The notes beneath the pieces are model-generated. The model was not told where the DNA came from, made no database searches, and worked only from the letters and a program-made list of their open reading frames with translations. The position numbers were made by a program, and so were the translations under genes. 64,000 nucleotides of DNA from Bradyrhizobium prioriisuperbiae (GTDB lineage: Bacteria > Pseudomonadota > Alphaproteobacteria > Rhizobiales > Xanthobacteraceae): the NCBI RefSeq assembly GCF_032397745.1, contig NZ_CP135921.1, forward strand, positions 5,010,501 to 5,074,500. Direction: 5' to 3'. Shown here in pieces: positions 33,281-41,548 of this stretch. Each line of letters starts with the position of its first letter. The stretch's first letter is position 1.

Positions 33281-33475
33281 TAAGGATTGAAATCGAATCA
33301 AAGTCTTCGAATTGGAAGCGTTGTGGTCGCGGAACGATGACGTTCCAGAACGTGCGCACGATAACGGTTCGTTGCAGTGATGCTTTGCGTCTCAAGAGCA
33401 ATGCTGTGCGTCTCAAGAAAAAAGAGGTGCTCTCTTTTGTCGTTGCCTGGCTTGTCCCGGAAGGAGAGGGAGCAC

Positions 33476-33505
33476 GAAAAAAAATGATCTCGAAAAACGA
33501 GATCG
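33476..33505 (-). terminator. Orphan terminator-like hairpin
   Basis: Leftward stem GATCTCG / CGAGATC with a five-T loop, followed by a run of eight T (a-run 33477-33484). No recognised gene lies upstream of it on this strand before 34279. Confidence 0.5.
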
Positions 33506-34055
33506 GACAAAAAAGAGGCTCGATAAAAAATCAACGCCGGGAGGGACCAAGTCGGACCATGCCTCACTGATGAGGCCCCTGAGGTCGCTCCCAGCGCGTT
33601 GTTCGTGTGGTGCCGCTACGCTGTCGCCCGATCACAAACGGCAGCGGTGAACGCGGCAATCAAACCCGGTGGCGTCATTCCATACCTCCGACATGAGCGG
33701 CGATATTTTCAACGGTCGGCGCGTGTCTTGCGCTGATCTCTGCCTTCACCAAGGGCAGGTGTCTTGAGGCTGAGCCTGGTTCGGCTCCGTGTCAAGACCG
33801 GACTATTGTCCCATTGCTCGCCACGGTTCTCGGCTCACGTCGCCTGCGCGCTCAAATCAGCAATCAAATCAACATCAGGTTTGCGCCGATGGATGCGACG
33901 CCGAATTGTCGAAATGATCAAATCGCGGGCTGTTCGCTGGTTGCCCCAGGCCCGATCGTTGTTTTGGCAACTGTCCGGCCGCCCCCTCTTACATTCGCCC
34001 GAATTTTGTCGCATGACGGTTTTGTAACGGGGATGCGACGGGTGCTGGTATAGCG
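33506..34055. other. Gene-free stretch
   Basis: No ORF with convincing composition on either strand. A possible promoter for the small ORF at 34056 lies at its right end. If the hairpin at 33476 is a real terminator, a leftward non-coding transcript could come from here. Confidence 0.4.
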
Positions 34056-34238
34056 ATGGGCAATCAATCAAAACGTGAGAGCTATATGGACGCGGTTCGT
34101 CGCGTTTTTGATGAATTCGAGAAACAAGAGCGCGATCGCAGAGTTCGCGACCGCGCCGAGCGCGAGCCCCAGTTCGCGCGAATTCTGCAAACGCACAGGT
34201 CGGCCGGCGCGGAGCCCGCGATCAAGCCCGGCGAATAA
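34056..34238 (+). CDS. Small highly charged protein of unknown function
   Basis: 60 residues from the ATG at 34056; a second ATG at 34086 is possible. The sequence MDAVRRVFDEFEKQERDRRV followed by RDRAEREPQFARILQTHR is a single charged helix without signal or membrane segment. Composition is protein-like, but there is no clear ribosome site. Family not recognised. Confidence 0.4.
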   Translation: MGNQSKRESYMDAVRRVFDEFEKQERDRRVRDRAEREPQFARILQTHRSAGAEPAIKPGE

Positions 34239-34278
34239 GATCGCAGTGCCGTCCGCGGCGACCTCAAGCGTGATTGTC

Positions 34279-35523
34279 TTAAAGATTTTCCGGATGAACG
34301 CGCGTAGTGGCGGTCGCGACACTGCGCATGATGTCGCCGGTCACCCGGCGTGGGCTTAGCCGATCGCGTGTTCGCCGCACGATGCCTTCACCGAGTCGGC
34401 CGAGAAAGCGCGCCCAGCGTCGCGCCTGCCAGACAAGCCCATCGTCGATGGTCACCGAACGCAGTGTGAAGGCCTTGGCGGTGGCGCGGATATCGCAGGT
34501 GGTCTTGACGGGATCGTCGTAGAACGTCGCGATCTTGTCGGCGCTCATGCCTGATGTCGCCAGCCAGTTCGGAATGTGCACGCGGCAGAGACGCTCGACA
34601 TCGGTGAACACCTTGTCCGTGCCGGTGCCGCTGCCTGGGCAGGGCGAGGCAAAGGCGTCGCCGATCAAGACGACGCCGGCCTGGCGATAGCCCGAGCTGA
34701 CATAGAGGTCCGCGGGCCGGATCTTGATGTCGCCGTTGATTGTGTAGTCGCCGATCAGGCGGCGCAGTTTCGGCAAGCAGGCGTCCAGCGCCTGCTCCGG
34801 TGTGCGGCGCATCTGGCGCAGCCACGGATCGTCGGCGGCCCGGTAGACGAACAGGTTGCCGCGCATGCGATCGCCGATCGGAAACAGCGTTAGATAGGCG
34901 GTGCGGTGAACCGTGCGTTCGGAGAAATAGGTCATCGCCGGGAAGGCGAAGGCAGCGCGGCCGACGGGGGCGATGTCGAAGCCGATCGAGATCGAATGGC
35001 AGGGGCTGATGACGTGGCGCTGGATGCCGAGCTTCTCGCGCAGGCCGACATTCAATCCGTTGGCCATCACCACAAGGCGCGCGGAGATCTCTTCGCCATT
35101 GGACAGGGTGACCGTCTGCCGCTCCGCGCTGGTCGCGATCGATGTCGCCTTGGCGTGGATGGTCTCGACGCCGGACGGAATCGCCGCGCGCACCGCGTTG
35201 ACCAGCGCATCGTACATGATGCCGTATTGCTGGCTGGGTTTCTTGTCGATCAGGAAACCGAAACGGGCGATCCAGTTTTCGCCATCGAGGGTGGTCGCCG
35301 GCAGCACAGCTTCAGCAATCCCGGTCCGGAAAAACCGATCGAGCTGCGGCCGTCCGCTGATTTTTTCGCAGCGCAGTTCGGGTGAATGCACCTGATGCGG
35401 GTCGATCAGGATGGTGGAGATGCCGGCACGTCCCAGCACGGCCGCCGCGGTCGATCCGGCGAGGCCTCCTCCGACGATGACGATGTCCGTGTGCCGCACG
35501 TGTATGCCCCAGTATCCGTTCAT
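34279..35523 (-). CDS. FAD-dependent oxidoreductase (aromatic hydroxylase/reductase type)
   Basis: 414 residues. The N-terminal Rossmann motif DIVIVGGGLAGSTAAAVLGR binds FAD, and GDAFASPCPGSGTGTDKVFT near residue 295 is the second FAD motif (GD-x-x-x-x-x-P-x-x-G-x-G). LVVMANGLNVGLREKLGI fits the central block of group A flavoprotein monooxygenases and geranylgeranyl-reductase-like enzymes. No signal peptide. The substrate is unknown; neighbours give no hint. The dispersed repeat copy 4 starts right at its ATG, so its promoter lies in or beyond the repeat. Confidence 0.78.
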   Translation of the reverse strand: MNGYWGIHVRHTDIVIVGGGLAGSTAAAVLGRAGISTILIDPHQVHSPELRCEKISGRPQLDRFFRTGIAEAVLPATTLDGENWIARFGFLIDKKPSQQYGIMYDALVNAVRAAIPSGVETIHAKATSIATSAERQTVTLSNGEEISARLVVMANGLNVGLREKLGIQRHVISPCHSISIGFDIAPVGRAAFAFPAMTYFSERTVHRTAYLTLFPIGDRMRGNLFVYRAADDPWLRQMRRTPEQALDACLPKLRRLIGDYTINGDIKIRPADLYVSSGYRQAGVVLIGDAFASPCPGSGTGTDKVFTDVERLCRVHIPNWLATSGMSADKIATFYDDPVKTTCDIRATAKAFTLRSVTIDDGLVWQARRWARFLGRLGEGIVRRTRDRLSPRRVTGDIMRSVATATTRVHPENL

Positions 35524-35618
35524 AGCGTTTTCCAGCGAAGTGGAGATCGGTTCGCGTGAAGAAAACGCGTCAAAACAAAATCTAGAGCTTCTGTTCCGAT
35601 TCTATCGGAACAGAAGCT
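35521..35618 (-). repeat. Dispersed palindromic repeat, copy 4
   Basis: Runs from catagcgttttccagcgaag to the palindrome ttctgttccgattctatcgg. It includes the start codon region of the FAD gene. The remaining bases to 35827 carry no gene. Confidence 0.9.
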
Positions 35619-35827
35619 TGAGCAGTCACTCTGCGCCCAGAAAGCTAAAAAAGCCGAAAGGGACCTGAATACCGCTTCGGAAAGCCGAGTGTTTTCCGAG
35701 CGGCTGTGACGCCGACCGGGCGGAATTAACGGACGCTTAAGACAAGCGGCGTGGTCTGGGACGGTTGACGCGTGCGAAGGGCCCTCGCAGTATTTGATGT
35801 ACGAAATCGGGACACCGGATCGTCTTC

Positions 35828-36295
35828 ATGCGCGACCTTCGGAAAACGTTGCGGAAAACCTCTCTTCGGCACCTCCTCCATGCTGCAGCTTTACTTATGC
35901 TCATGGGCCCGCTGGCGCCCGCCCAGGCCGAAATCCGAATCCTGGCGAGTCCCGGCGGTGAGGTGAAACAATTTCTGAGACTGTTCGGCGCCCTGCGGGA
36001 AACCGGCGAAACCATCGCCATCGACGGGCCCTGCTATTCGGCCTGTACGCTGGTGCTGGGTACCATTCCGCAGGATCGCATCTGCGTGACGCGGCGCGCG
36101 CGCCTTGGCTTTCATGCCGCGCGGCTGTTCGATGATGAGGGACGGGAGTCCTCGGATCCGCGAGTGAACCGCGCAGTCCTCTATATGTATCCTCCAACGG
36201 TGCGGGACTGGATCTTGCGCAACGGCGGCTTGCGCCGGAAAACAATCGTGCTGCGCGGCCGCGCGCTGGCGGCGATGTATCCGCGCTGTTCTTGA
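35828..36295 (+). CDS. Secreted ClpP-like serine-protease-fold protein
   Basis: 155 residues from the ATG at 35828. A signal peptide (hydrophobic LLHAAALLMLMGPLAPA, cleavage at AQA) precedes a short ClpP/crotonase-like core: ILASPGGEVKQFLRLFGALR, IDGPCYSACTLVLG with a candidate catalytic serine in YSACT, and RRARLGFHAARL with a candidate histidine. Periplasmic proteins of this type are common in Bradyrhizobium-like genomes and uncharacterised. It is shorter than ClpP and lacks its axial loops. Confidence 0.65.
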   Translation: MRDLRKTLRKTSLRHLLHAAALLMLMGPLAPAQAEIRILASPGGEVKQFLRLFGALRETGETIAIDGPCYSACTLVLGTIPQDRICVTRRARLGFHAARLFDDEGRESSDPRVNRAVLYMYPPTVRDWILRNGGLRRKTIVLRGRALAAMYPRCS

Positions 36296-36367
36296 GTGTC
36301 GCGTTCGCGGATGAGCGTTGGGCTCATCCGCCCTGCATGCTGCCTGCAGGCCTCCCGCTTGAACAGA

Positions 36368-37036
36368 TCAGAAATGATAGTTCAGGCCGACGGTGACCGT
36401 CTGGAATTTTTGCTCCCGGACGGGCAGGCCGTCATCCTTTTTGAAGTCCCTGGAAAGATCCGTGTAGAGATATTCGAGCTTGGCGGACCAGTTCTGTTGA
36501 AACGCCCATTCGACGCCGCCGCCGGCGGTCCAGCCCAGTCGCATCTTGTCGACCCCCGCATCCTTGACCTGGCCGAAGGCCATGCCGCCGGTGCCGTAGA
36601 CCAGCAGGCGTGAATCCATCAGCGCGACGCCCGCGCGTGCGCGGCCGGTGCCGTAGAACGGTAGGCTCACTTCGTTGCCGCCGTCGTGGCGTGTCTTGAG
36701 TCCCGAAGCCATGAAATCGTTTTCGATGCCGACAACGAACATCGGCGACACCTGATAATTGTAGCCGACCTGAATGCCGCCCACGACACCGTCGGCCTTG
36801 CCGCCGCTCGTTCCCAGATAGCTGTTGAAGGCATCAGCGCCGCTGAAACCGCCACCCACACTGGCGCCGGCATAGAAGCCGGTCCAGGAAAACGCCGGCG
36901 GCATTATCGGCGCATAGACCGGCGTGGCCTTGCGGTACGGAAGATCCGCCGCATGCGCGGTGCCGGCTGCGAGGGCTACGGCCAGGATCAAAGCGGACAT
37001 CATCTTGCTGTTGTTCATCGAATTTTCGCGGGCCAT
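36368..37036 (-). CDS. Omp25/RopB-type outer-membrane protein
   Basis: 222 residues; the ATG at 37036 has gggaga upstream, while the ATG at 37018 gives a more usual signal (MNNSKMMSALILAVALAAGT to AHA). Mature start ADLPYRKATPVYAPIMPPAF, then the barrel: SWTGFYAGASVGGGFSG, GVVGGIQVGYNYQVSPMFVV, GIENDFMASGL, GRARAGVALMDSRLLVYGTGG, and LEYLYTDLSRDF to VGLNYHF with terminal phenylalanine. It is an abundant eight-stranded surface protein of rhizobia and relatives. Confidence 0.92.
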   Translation of the reverse strand: MARENSMNNSKMMSALILAVALAAGTAHAADLPYRKATPVYAPIMPPAFSWTGFYAGASVGGGFSGADAFNSYLGTSGGKADGVVGGIQVGYNYQVSPMFVVGIENDFMASGLKTRHDGGNEVSLPFYGTGRARAGVALMDSRLLVYGTGGMAFGQVKDAGVDKMRLGWTAGGGVEWAFQQNWSAKLEYLYTDLSRDFKKDDGLPVREQKFQTVTVGLNYHF

Positions 37037-37208
37037 GGCCCGGTCTCCCCATGTTGCAGATCACCAGAGCCCGAAAATGACCGTCGGCCATTAATCAAAC
37101 TATATCGTACTATTAATCGGTGCCGTTCGAAACTGCAAGTGGTGATCTCAGGGAATCGGATGATCGACGCGTGCCGCATCCAGGCTACGGGTCTGGAGGG
37201 CGCGCAGC

Positions 37209-37240
37209 AAAAAGGCCGCCGGATGATCCGGCGGCCTTGA
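37209..37240 (-). terminator. Terminator of the oxalate operon
   Basis: Leftward stem aggccgccgga / tccggcggcct with loop tcat and five T, about 30 bases after the frc stop. Confidence 0.85.
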
Positions 37241-37267
37241 TGTCTCTGATCGATTGAAGTGCCGTGC

Positions 37268-38545
37268 TTACTCCGCCGCCACCTTCTGCGGCGGGTCGAC
37301 CGCGCCGGAGTCGTGGATCTCGGCCACCTGGTGATCGGTGTAGCCGAGCACCTGCTTCAGGATCTCGTCGGTATGTTCGCCGAGCAGCGGCGAGCGCGTC
37401 ACCACGGTCGGCGAGTCCGACAGCTTGATCGGGTTGCCGACCGACATGTACTTGCCGCGCTCGGGGTGATCGACCTCGACAATGGTGCCGGTGGCGCGCA
37501 GTGACTGATCCTCGATCAGTTCCTTCATCGACAGGATCGGGCCGCAGGGAATGTCGTCCTTGTTGAGGATTTCCATCGCCTCGAACTTGGTCTTGGTGGT
37601 GGTCCACTGTTCGATGCGGGCGAAGATCTCGTTGAGGCGGGGCAGGCGGGCTGCCGGCTTGGCGTAATCCGGATGGGTCTTCCAGCCGGGTTCACCGATG
37701 ACGTCGCAGATCTTCTCCCACACCGGCGCCTGGGTGATGAAGTAGAGATAGGCGTTCGGATCGGTCTCCCAGCCCTTGCACTTGACGATACGGCCCGGCT
37801 GGCCGCCGCCGGAGTCATTGCCGGCGCGCGGCACTGCGTCGCCGAACGGAATGCCTTCGCCGTACTGGCTGTATTCGGTCAGCGGGCCATGATCGAGGCG
37901 CTGCTGGTCGCGCAGCTTGACGCGGGCGAGGTTGAGCACGCCGTCCTGCATCGCGGCGGTGACCTTCTGGCCCTTGCCGGTGACGGTGCGCTGATAGAGC
38001 GCGGTGACGATGCCGAGCGCGAGATGCAAGCCGGTGCCGCTGTCGCCGATCTGCGCGCCAGTCACCAGCGGCGGACCGTCGCGGAAGCCGGTGGTGGAGG
38101 CGGAGCCGCCGGTGCACTGGGCGACGTTCTCATAGACCTTGCAGTCTTCGTACGGGCCGGGACCGAAGCCCTTGATCGAGGCGACGATCAGCTTCGGGTT
38201 GATCTTCTGGATGGTTTCCCAGGGGAAGCCCATGCGGTCGAGCACGCCGGGGCCGAAGTTTTCCACCAGCACGTCGCAGGTCTTCATCAGGGCGGTCAGC
38301 ACTTCCTTGCCCTTGGCGTTCTTGGTGTCCAGCGTGATCGAACGCTTGTTGTGGTTGAGCATGGTGAAATACAGGCTGTCCACCTTGGGCACGTCGCGCA
38401 GCTGGCCGCGGGTGATGTCGCCAACGCCGGGGCGCTCCACCTTGATGACGTCGGCGCCGAACCAGGCCAGCAGCTGCGTGCAGGTCGGGCCCGACTGCAC
38501 ATGGGTGAAATCCAGAATTTTTACGCCCTTGAGCGCTTGGGTCAT
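37268..38545 (-). CDS. frc: Formyl-CoA:oxalate CoA-transferase
   Basis: 425 residues, the length of Oxalobacter Frc (428). Class III CoA-transferase: [20 protein letters not shown] at the N-terminus, [19 protein letters not shown], and the catalytic aspartate D168 in [18 protein letters not shown] (Asp169 in Oxalobacter). The glycine loop [12 protein letters not shown] follows at about 258. It moves CoA from formyl-CoA to oxalate, giving oxalyl-CoA for the next enzyme. It lies 62 bases downstream of oxc and is last in the operon. Confidence 0.95.
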   Translation of the reverse strand: MTQALKGVKILDFTHVQSGPTCTQLLAWFGADVIKVERPGVGDITRGQLRDVPKVDSLYFTMLNHNKRSITLDTKNAKGKEVLTALMKTCDVLVENFGPGVLDRMGFPWETIQKINPKLIVASIKGFGPGPYEDCKVYENVAQCTGGSASTTGFRDGPPLVTGAQIGDSGTGLHLALGIVTALYQRTVTGKGQKVTAAMQDGVLNLARVKLRDQQRLDHGPLTEYSQYGEGIPFGDAVPRAGNDSGGGQPGRIVKCKGWETDPNAYLYFITQAPVWEKICDVIGEPGWKTHPDYAKPAARLPRLNEIFARIEQWTTTKTKFEAMEILNKDDIPCGPILSMKELIEDQSLRATGTIVEVDHPERGKYMSVGNPIKLSDSPTVVTRSPLLGEHTDEILKQVLGYTDHQVAEIHDSGAVDPPQKVAAE

Positions 38546-38607
38546 AATCTGCTCCGTTTAAACTTGAAAAGGGTGTGTCTGTTGCGTGTTCAGTGGATTG
38601 CCGCGCG

Positions 38608-40341
38608 CTATTTCTTCTTGAGCACGCTCTGCGGATTGAGGTTGCCGATGCGGCCGCTCTCGCTGCCGGCGGTCGGGTCGATCACCGCGTTGATCAGCGT
38701 CGGCTTGCCGGAATCCATGGCTTCGTTGACCGCGCGCTTGAGTTCGTCCGGCGTGGTGGCGTTGACGCCGACACCGCCGAAGGCTTGCATCATGATGTCG
38801 TAACGCGCGTCCTTGACGAACACGGTGGGTGCGACGTCGGAGCCGCCGCTCGGATTGACGTCGGTGCCGCGATAGATGCCGTTGTTGTTGAACACGACAA
38901 CGCAGACCGGCAGGTTGTAGCGGCAGATGGTCTCGATCTCCATGCCGGAGAAGCCGAACGCGCTGTCGCCTTCGACCGCGAGCACCGGCTTGCCGGTCTC
39001 GATGGCGGCGGCGACCGCAAAGCCCATGCCGATGCCCATTACGCCCCAGGTGCCGACATCCAGCCGCTTGCGCGGCTGATACATGTCGATGACACCGCGG
39101 GCGAGATCCAGCGTATTGGCGCCTTCGTTGACCAGGATGGCGTCCGGCCGTTCCTTGATGATGGTGCGCAGCGCGCCGAGTGCGCCGTGGTAATCCATCG
39201 GGAACGCGTTGCTCATCAGCTTCGGCGCCATCTTGGCGATGTTGTCTTCTTTCTTGGTCTTGACGGCGCTGACCCAGTCGGCGGGGGCGGCGGGCCACTT
39301 GCTGTCCATGCCGGCAATCAGGGCCTCAACGCAGGAACCGATGTCACCAACCAGAGGCGCGGCGATCTCGATATTGCTGTCCATCTCCTTCGGCTCGATG
39401 TCGATCTGGATGAACTTCTGCGAGCCGGGCTTGCCCCAGGTCTTGCCTTTGCCGTGCGACAGCAGCCAGTTGAGGCGGGCGCCGATCAGCATCACGACAT
39501 CGGATTCTTTCAGCACGGTGGAGCGGGCGGCACCGGCGCACTGCGGATGGGTGTCGGGGAGCAGGCCCTTGGCCATGCTCATCGGCAGGAACGGAATGCC
39601 GCTCTTTTCGATCAGCGTGCGGACGGCGTCATCGGCTTGCGCATAAGCCGCGCCCTTGCCGAGGATGATCAGGGGACGCTTGGCGCTCTTCAGCACATCA
39701 AGCGCACGCTTGACCGCATCCGGCGCCGGAATCTGCGCAGGGGCCGCATCGATCACCTTGACCAGCGACTTGGCGCCGGCCTGGGCATCCATCACCTGGC
39801 CGAACAGTTTTGCCGGCAGATCGAGATAGACGCCGCCCGGACGGCCGGAGACGGCGGCGCGGATCGCGCGCGCGACGCCGATGCCGATGTCGGCGGCGTG
39901 CAGCACGCGGAACGCCGCCTTGCACAGCGGTTTGGCGATCGCGAGTTGGTCCATCTCTTCATAGTCGCCCTGCTGCAGGTCGACGATCTCGCGTTCCGAC
40001 GAGCCCGAGATCAGGATCATCGGGAAGCAGTTGGTGGTGGCATTGGCCAGCGCAGTGAGGCCGTTGAGGAAGCCGGGCGCCGACACCGTCAGACAGATGC
40101 CGGGCTGCTTGGTCAGGTAGCCGGCGATGGCGGCGGCGTTGCCGGCGTTCTGCTCATGACGGAACGAAATGACGCGAATGCCTTCGGCCTGCGCCATGCG
40201 GCCGAAGTCCGTGATCGGAATGCCGGGAACGCCGTAGATCGTCGTGAGACCGTTGAGCTTGAGTGCATCGATGATGAGATGAAAGCCGTCCGTCAGTTCC
40301 TGTTCAGTTTCGGCTTCACTCTTGGCAACGGTGTTCAACAT
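38608..40341 (-). CDS. oxc: Oxalyl-CoA decarboxylase
   Basis: 577 residues from the ATG at 40341, with gggaga ribosome site; a longer frame to 40419 runs into an intergenic repeat. A thiamine diphosphate enzyme: [19 protein letters not shown] holds the catalytic glutamate, [20 protein letters not shown] is typical for Oxc, and the TPP motif is [20 protein letters not shown] then [10 protein letters not shown]. It converts oxalyl-CoA to formyl-CoA and CO2, closing the cycle with Frc. Formate then leaves by the OxlT exchanger. Very close to the family consensus. Confidence 0.95.
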   Translation of the reverse strand: MLNTVAKSEAETEQELTDGFHLIIDALKLNGLTTIYGVPGIPITDFGRMAQAEGIRVISFRHEQNAGNAAAIAGYLTKQPGICLTVSAPGFLNGLTALANATTNCFPMILISGSSEREIVDLQQGDYEEMDQLAIAKPLCKAAFRVLHAADIGIGVARAIRAAVSGRPGGVYLDLPAKLFGQVMDAQAGAKSLVKVIDAAPAQIPAPDAVKRALDVLKSAKRPLIILGKGAAYAQADDAVRTLIEKSGIPFLPMSMAKGLLPDTHPQCAGAARSTVLKESDVVMLIGARLNWLLSHGKGKTWGKPGSQKFIQIDIEPKEMDSNIEIAAPLVGDIGSCVEALIAGMDSKWPAAPADWVSAVKTKKEDNIAKMAPKLMSNAFPMDYHGALGALRTIIKERPDAILVNEGANTLDLARGVIDMYQPRKRLDVGTWGVMGIGMGFAVAAAIETGKPVLAVEGDSAFGFSGMEIETICRYNLPVCVVVFNNNGIYRGTDVNPSGGSDVAPTVFVKDARYDIMMQAFGGVGVNATTPDELKRAVNEAMDSGKPTLINAVIDPTAGSESGRIGNLNPQSVLKKK

Positions 40342-40386
40342 CTCGGCGTCTCCCTGGTCCTTGTTTTTGTGAGGCTGGCTTTCCCT

Positions 40387-40437
40387 GAGCATGATCGGGA
40401 TCGGAAAACCGTGTCTCACTTTGTCCGGATCATGCTC
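40387..40437. repeat. Palindromic repeat between oxc and the GntR gene
   Basis: GAGCATGATC at 40387 and its complement GATCATGCTC ending at 40437 enclose tcggaaaaccgtgtctcact, a common alphaproteobacterial intergenic element. It overlaps the last base of the GntR stop codon. Confidence 0.85.
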
Positions 40438-41168
40438 TAAGTAAAAATCTCATGCCCGTGGGCTTCGACATAAGCGGCGAGGCCCAGCGTGTGGTCACGC
40501 GCGAGCTTCTCTGCGAGTTCGGTGTCGCGCTCCTCGAGCGCTGTAATGATGCCCATGTGCTCGCCGAGCGAGCCGGCGATGCGTTCCTGCCGGCCGATGG
40601 TCAGCTGGCGATGGCCGCGCACGTGCAGCAGGATGTCATTGGTCATGTCGACCAGCACCTGGGATTCGCTCAGCGCCAGCAGCGCCTGGTGGAACGCGAT
40701 GTTGGCCTTGGAATATTCCTCGATGTGATCCTGCGGCAGGCGATCGTTGCCGAAATCCTTGAAGAAGCCGCGCAGCGCCGAAATGTCCTTCTTGCGCGCG
40801 GTGGTGGTGATGAGACGCGCGGCCATGCTTTCCAGCGCCGCCCAGGCGCGGATCATGTCGACCACTTCGGACTTGCTCTTGCGCACCACCACGATGCCGC
40901 GGCGGGGAACGGTTTTGACGAAGCCGTCCTGCTCCAGCATGGCGATGGCTTCGCGGATCGGCGTGCGGCTGACGCCGAGGCGCTCCGACAGGGCGCGCTC
41001 GTCGAGCATCACCGGTTCCGGCGTGGCATAGATATCCATCTTGAGAATCGCTTCCTTCAAGGCGTCGTAGGCCTTGGTCTTGAAGCTCGTCTCAGGAGCG
41101 ATCCGCATGATCGCGATATCTGCGTCTGCCATGGTCGGCTGCGCCTTGCTGATTTTCTCGATGGACAT
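40437..41168 (-). CDS. GntR/FCD-family regulator of the oxalate genes
   Basis: 243 residues. Winged helix: [20 protein letters not shown] then [23 protein letters not shown] effector domain with [19 protein letters not shown], whose H and the following residues contribute to the metal or ligand site. FCD regulators bind carboxylic acids and sit on TGG-N-AT...AT-N-CCA palindromes. Two such palindromes lie between this gene and the divergent acyl-CoA synthetase, and three similar ones are near oxlT. Oxalate or oxalyl-CoA as ligand is an inference. Confidence 0.9.
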   Translation of the reverse strand: MSIEKISKAQPTMADADIAIMRIAPETSFKTKAYDALKEAILKMDIYATPEPVMLDERALSERLGVSRTPIREAIAMLEQDGFVKTVPRRGIVVVRKSKSEVVDMIRAWAALESMAARLITTTARKKDISALRGFFKDFGNDRLPQDHIEEYSKANIAFHQALLALSESQVLVDMTNDILLHVRGHRQLTIGRQERIAGSLGEHMGIITALEERDTELAEKLARDHTLGLAAYVEAHGHEIFT

Positions 41169-41227
41169 GAATCATTCCCCCGGTTGGTGAGGAGGGGACG
41201 ATACCACGTCCTTGCATCCCTTGTTCT

Positions 41228-41244
41228 TGGCATACCAGATGCCA
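41228..41244. promoter_or_regulatory. GntR operator O4
   Basis: TGGCAT-N5-ATGCCA, a perfect 6-5-6 palindrome about 60 bases upstream of the GntR start. Its spacer ACCAG also occurs at 3381-3385. Confidence 0.7.
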
Positions 41245-41308
41245 GAATGACAACTTGCGCGCTTTCTCAGCAGAGTCAAGCGACAAATGCCCTTGACAAA
41301 GTTTGTTC

Positions 41309-41327
41309 TTGGCATACCAAATGCCAA
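41309..41327. promoter_or_regulatory. GntR operator O5 overlapping a promoter
   Basis: TTGGCAT-N5-ATGCCAA, perfect 7-5-7. A consensus TTGACA at 41293-41298 lies just upstream on the plus strand, so the operator covers the expected -10 region of the synthetase promoter. This is consistent with repression. Confidence 0.7.
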
Positions 41328-41548
41328 GGTAATTTCGGGCTGCCGTGGCTTCAAGTCCTGGGAGAAGGAGGGGACTTCGGAGCGCGCGGGGGTTCGTAAC
41401 CGAACCGGTTCGCCTGGGCGCTGTATCCTTCAGCGGGCATCTTAAGTGCTCGCTGATGACGGGTCATTGACAAGTTACGCGTGGGAATGGCCGTCCGAGG
41501 CTCGCGCGTTCCAGGCCAATCAAAAATGGACGTAACAGGAGGAAGCCA

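Noticed and set aside
33298..33567. 89-codon minus-strand frame
   Set aside because: It crosses the terminator-like hairpin and low-complexity DNA; the translation resembles common intergenic filler of these genomes.
38575..40440. 621-codon plus-strand frame opposite oxc
   Set aside because: Same reason: oxc is unmistakable on the other strand, and the frame has no recognisable motif.
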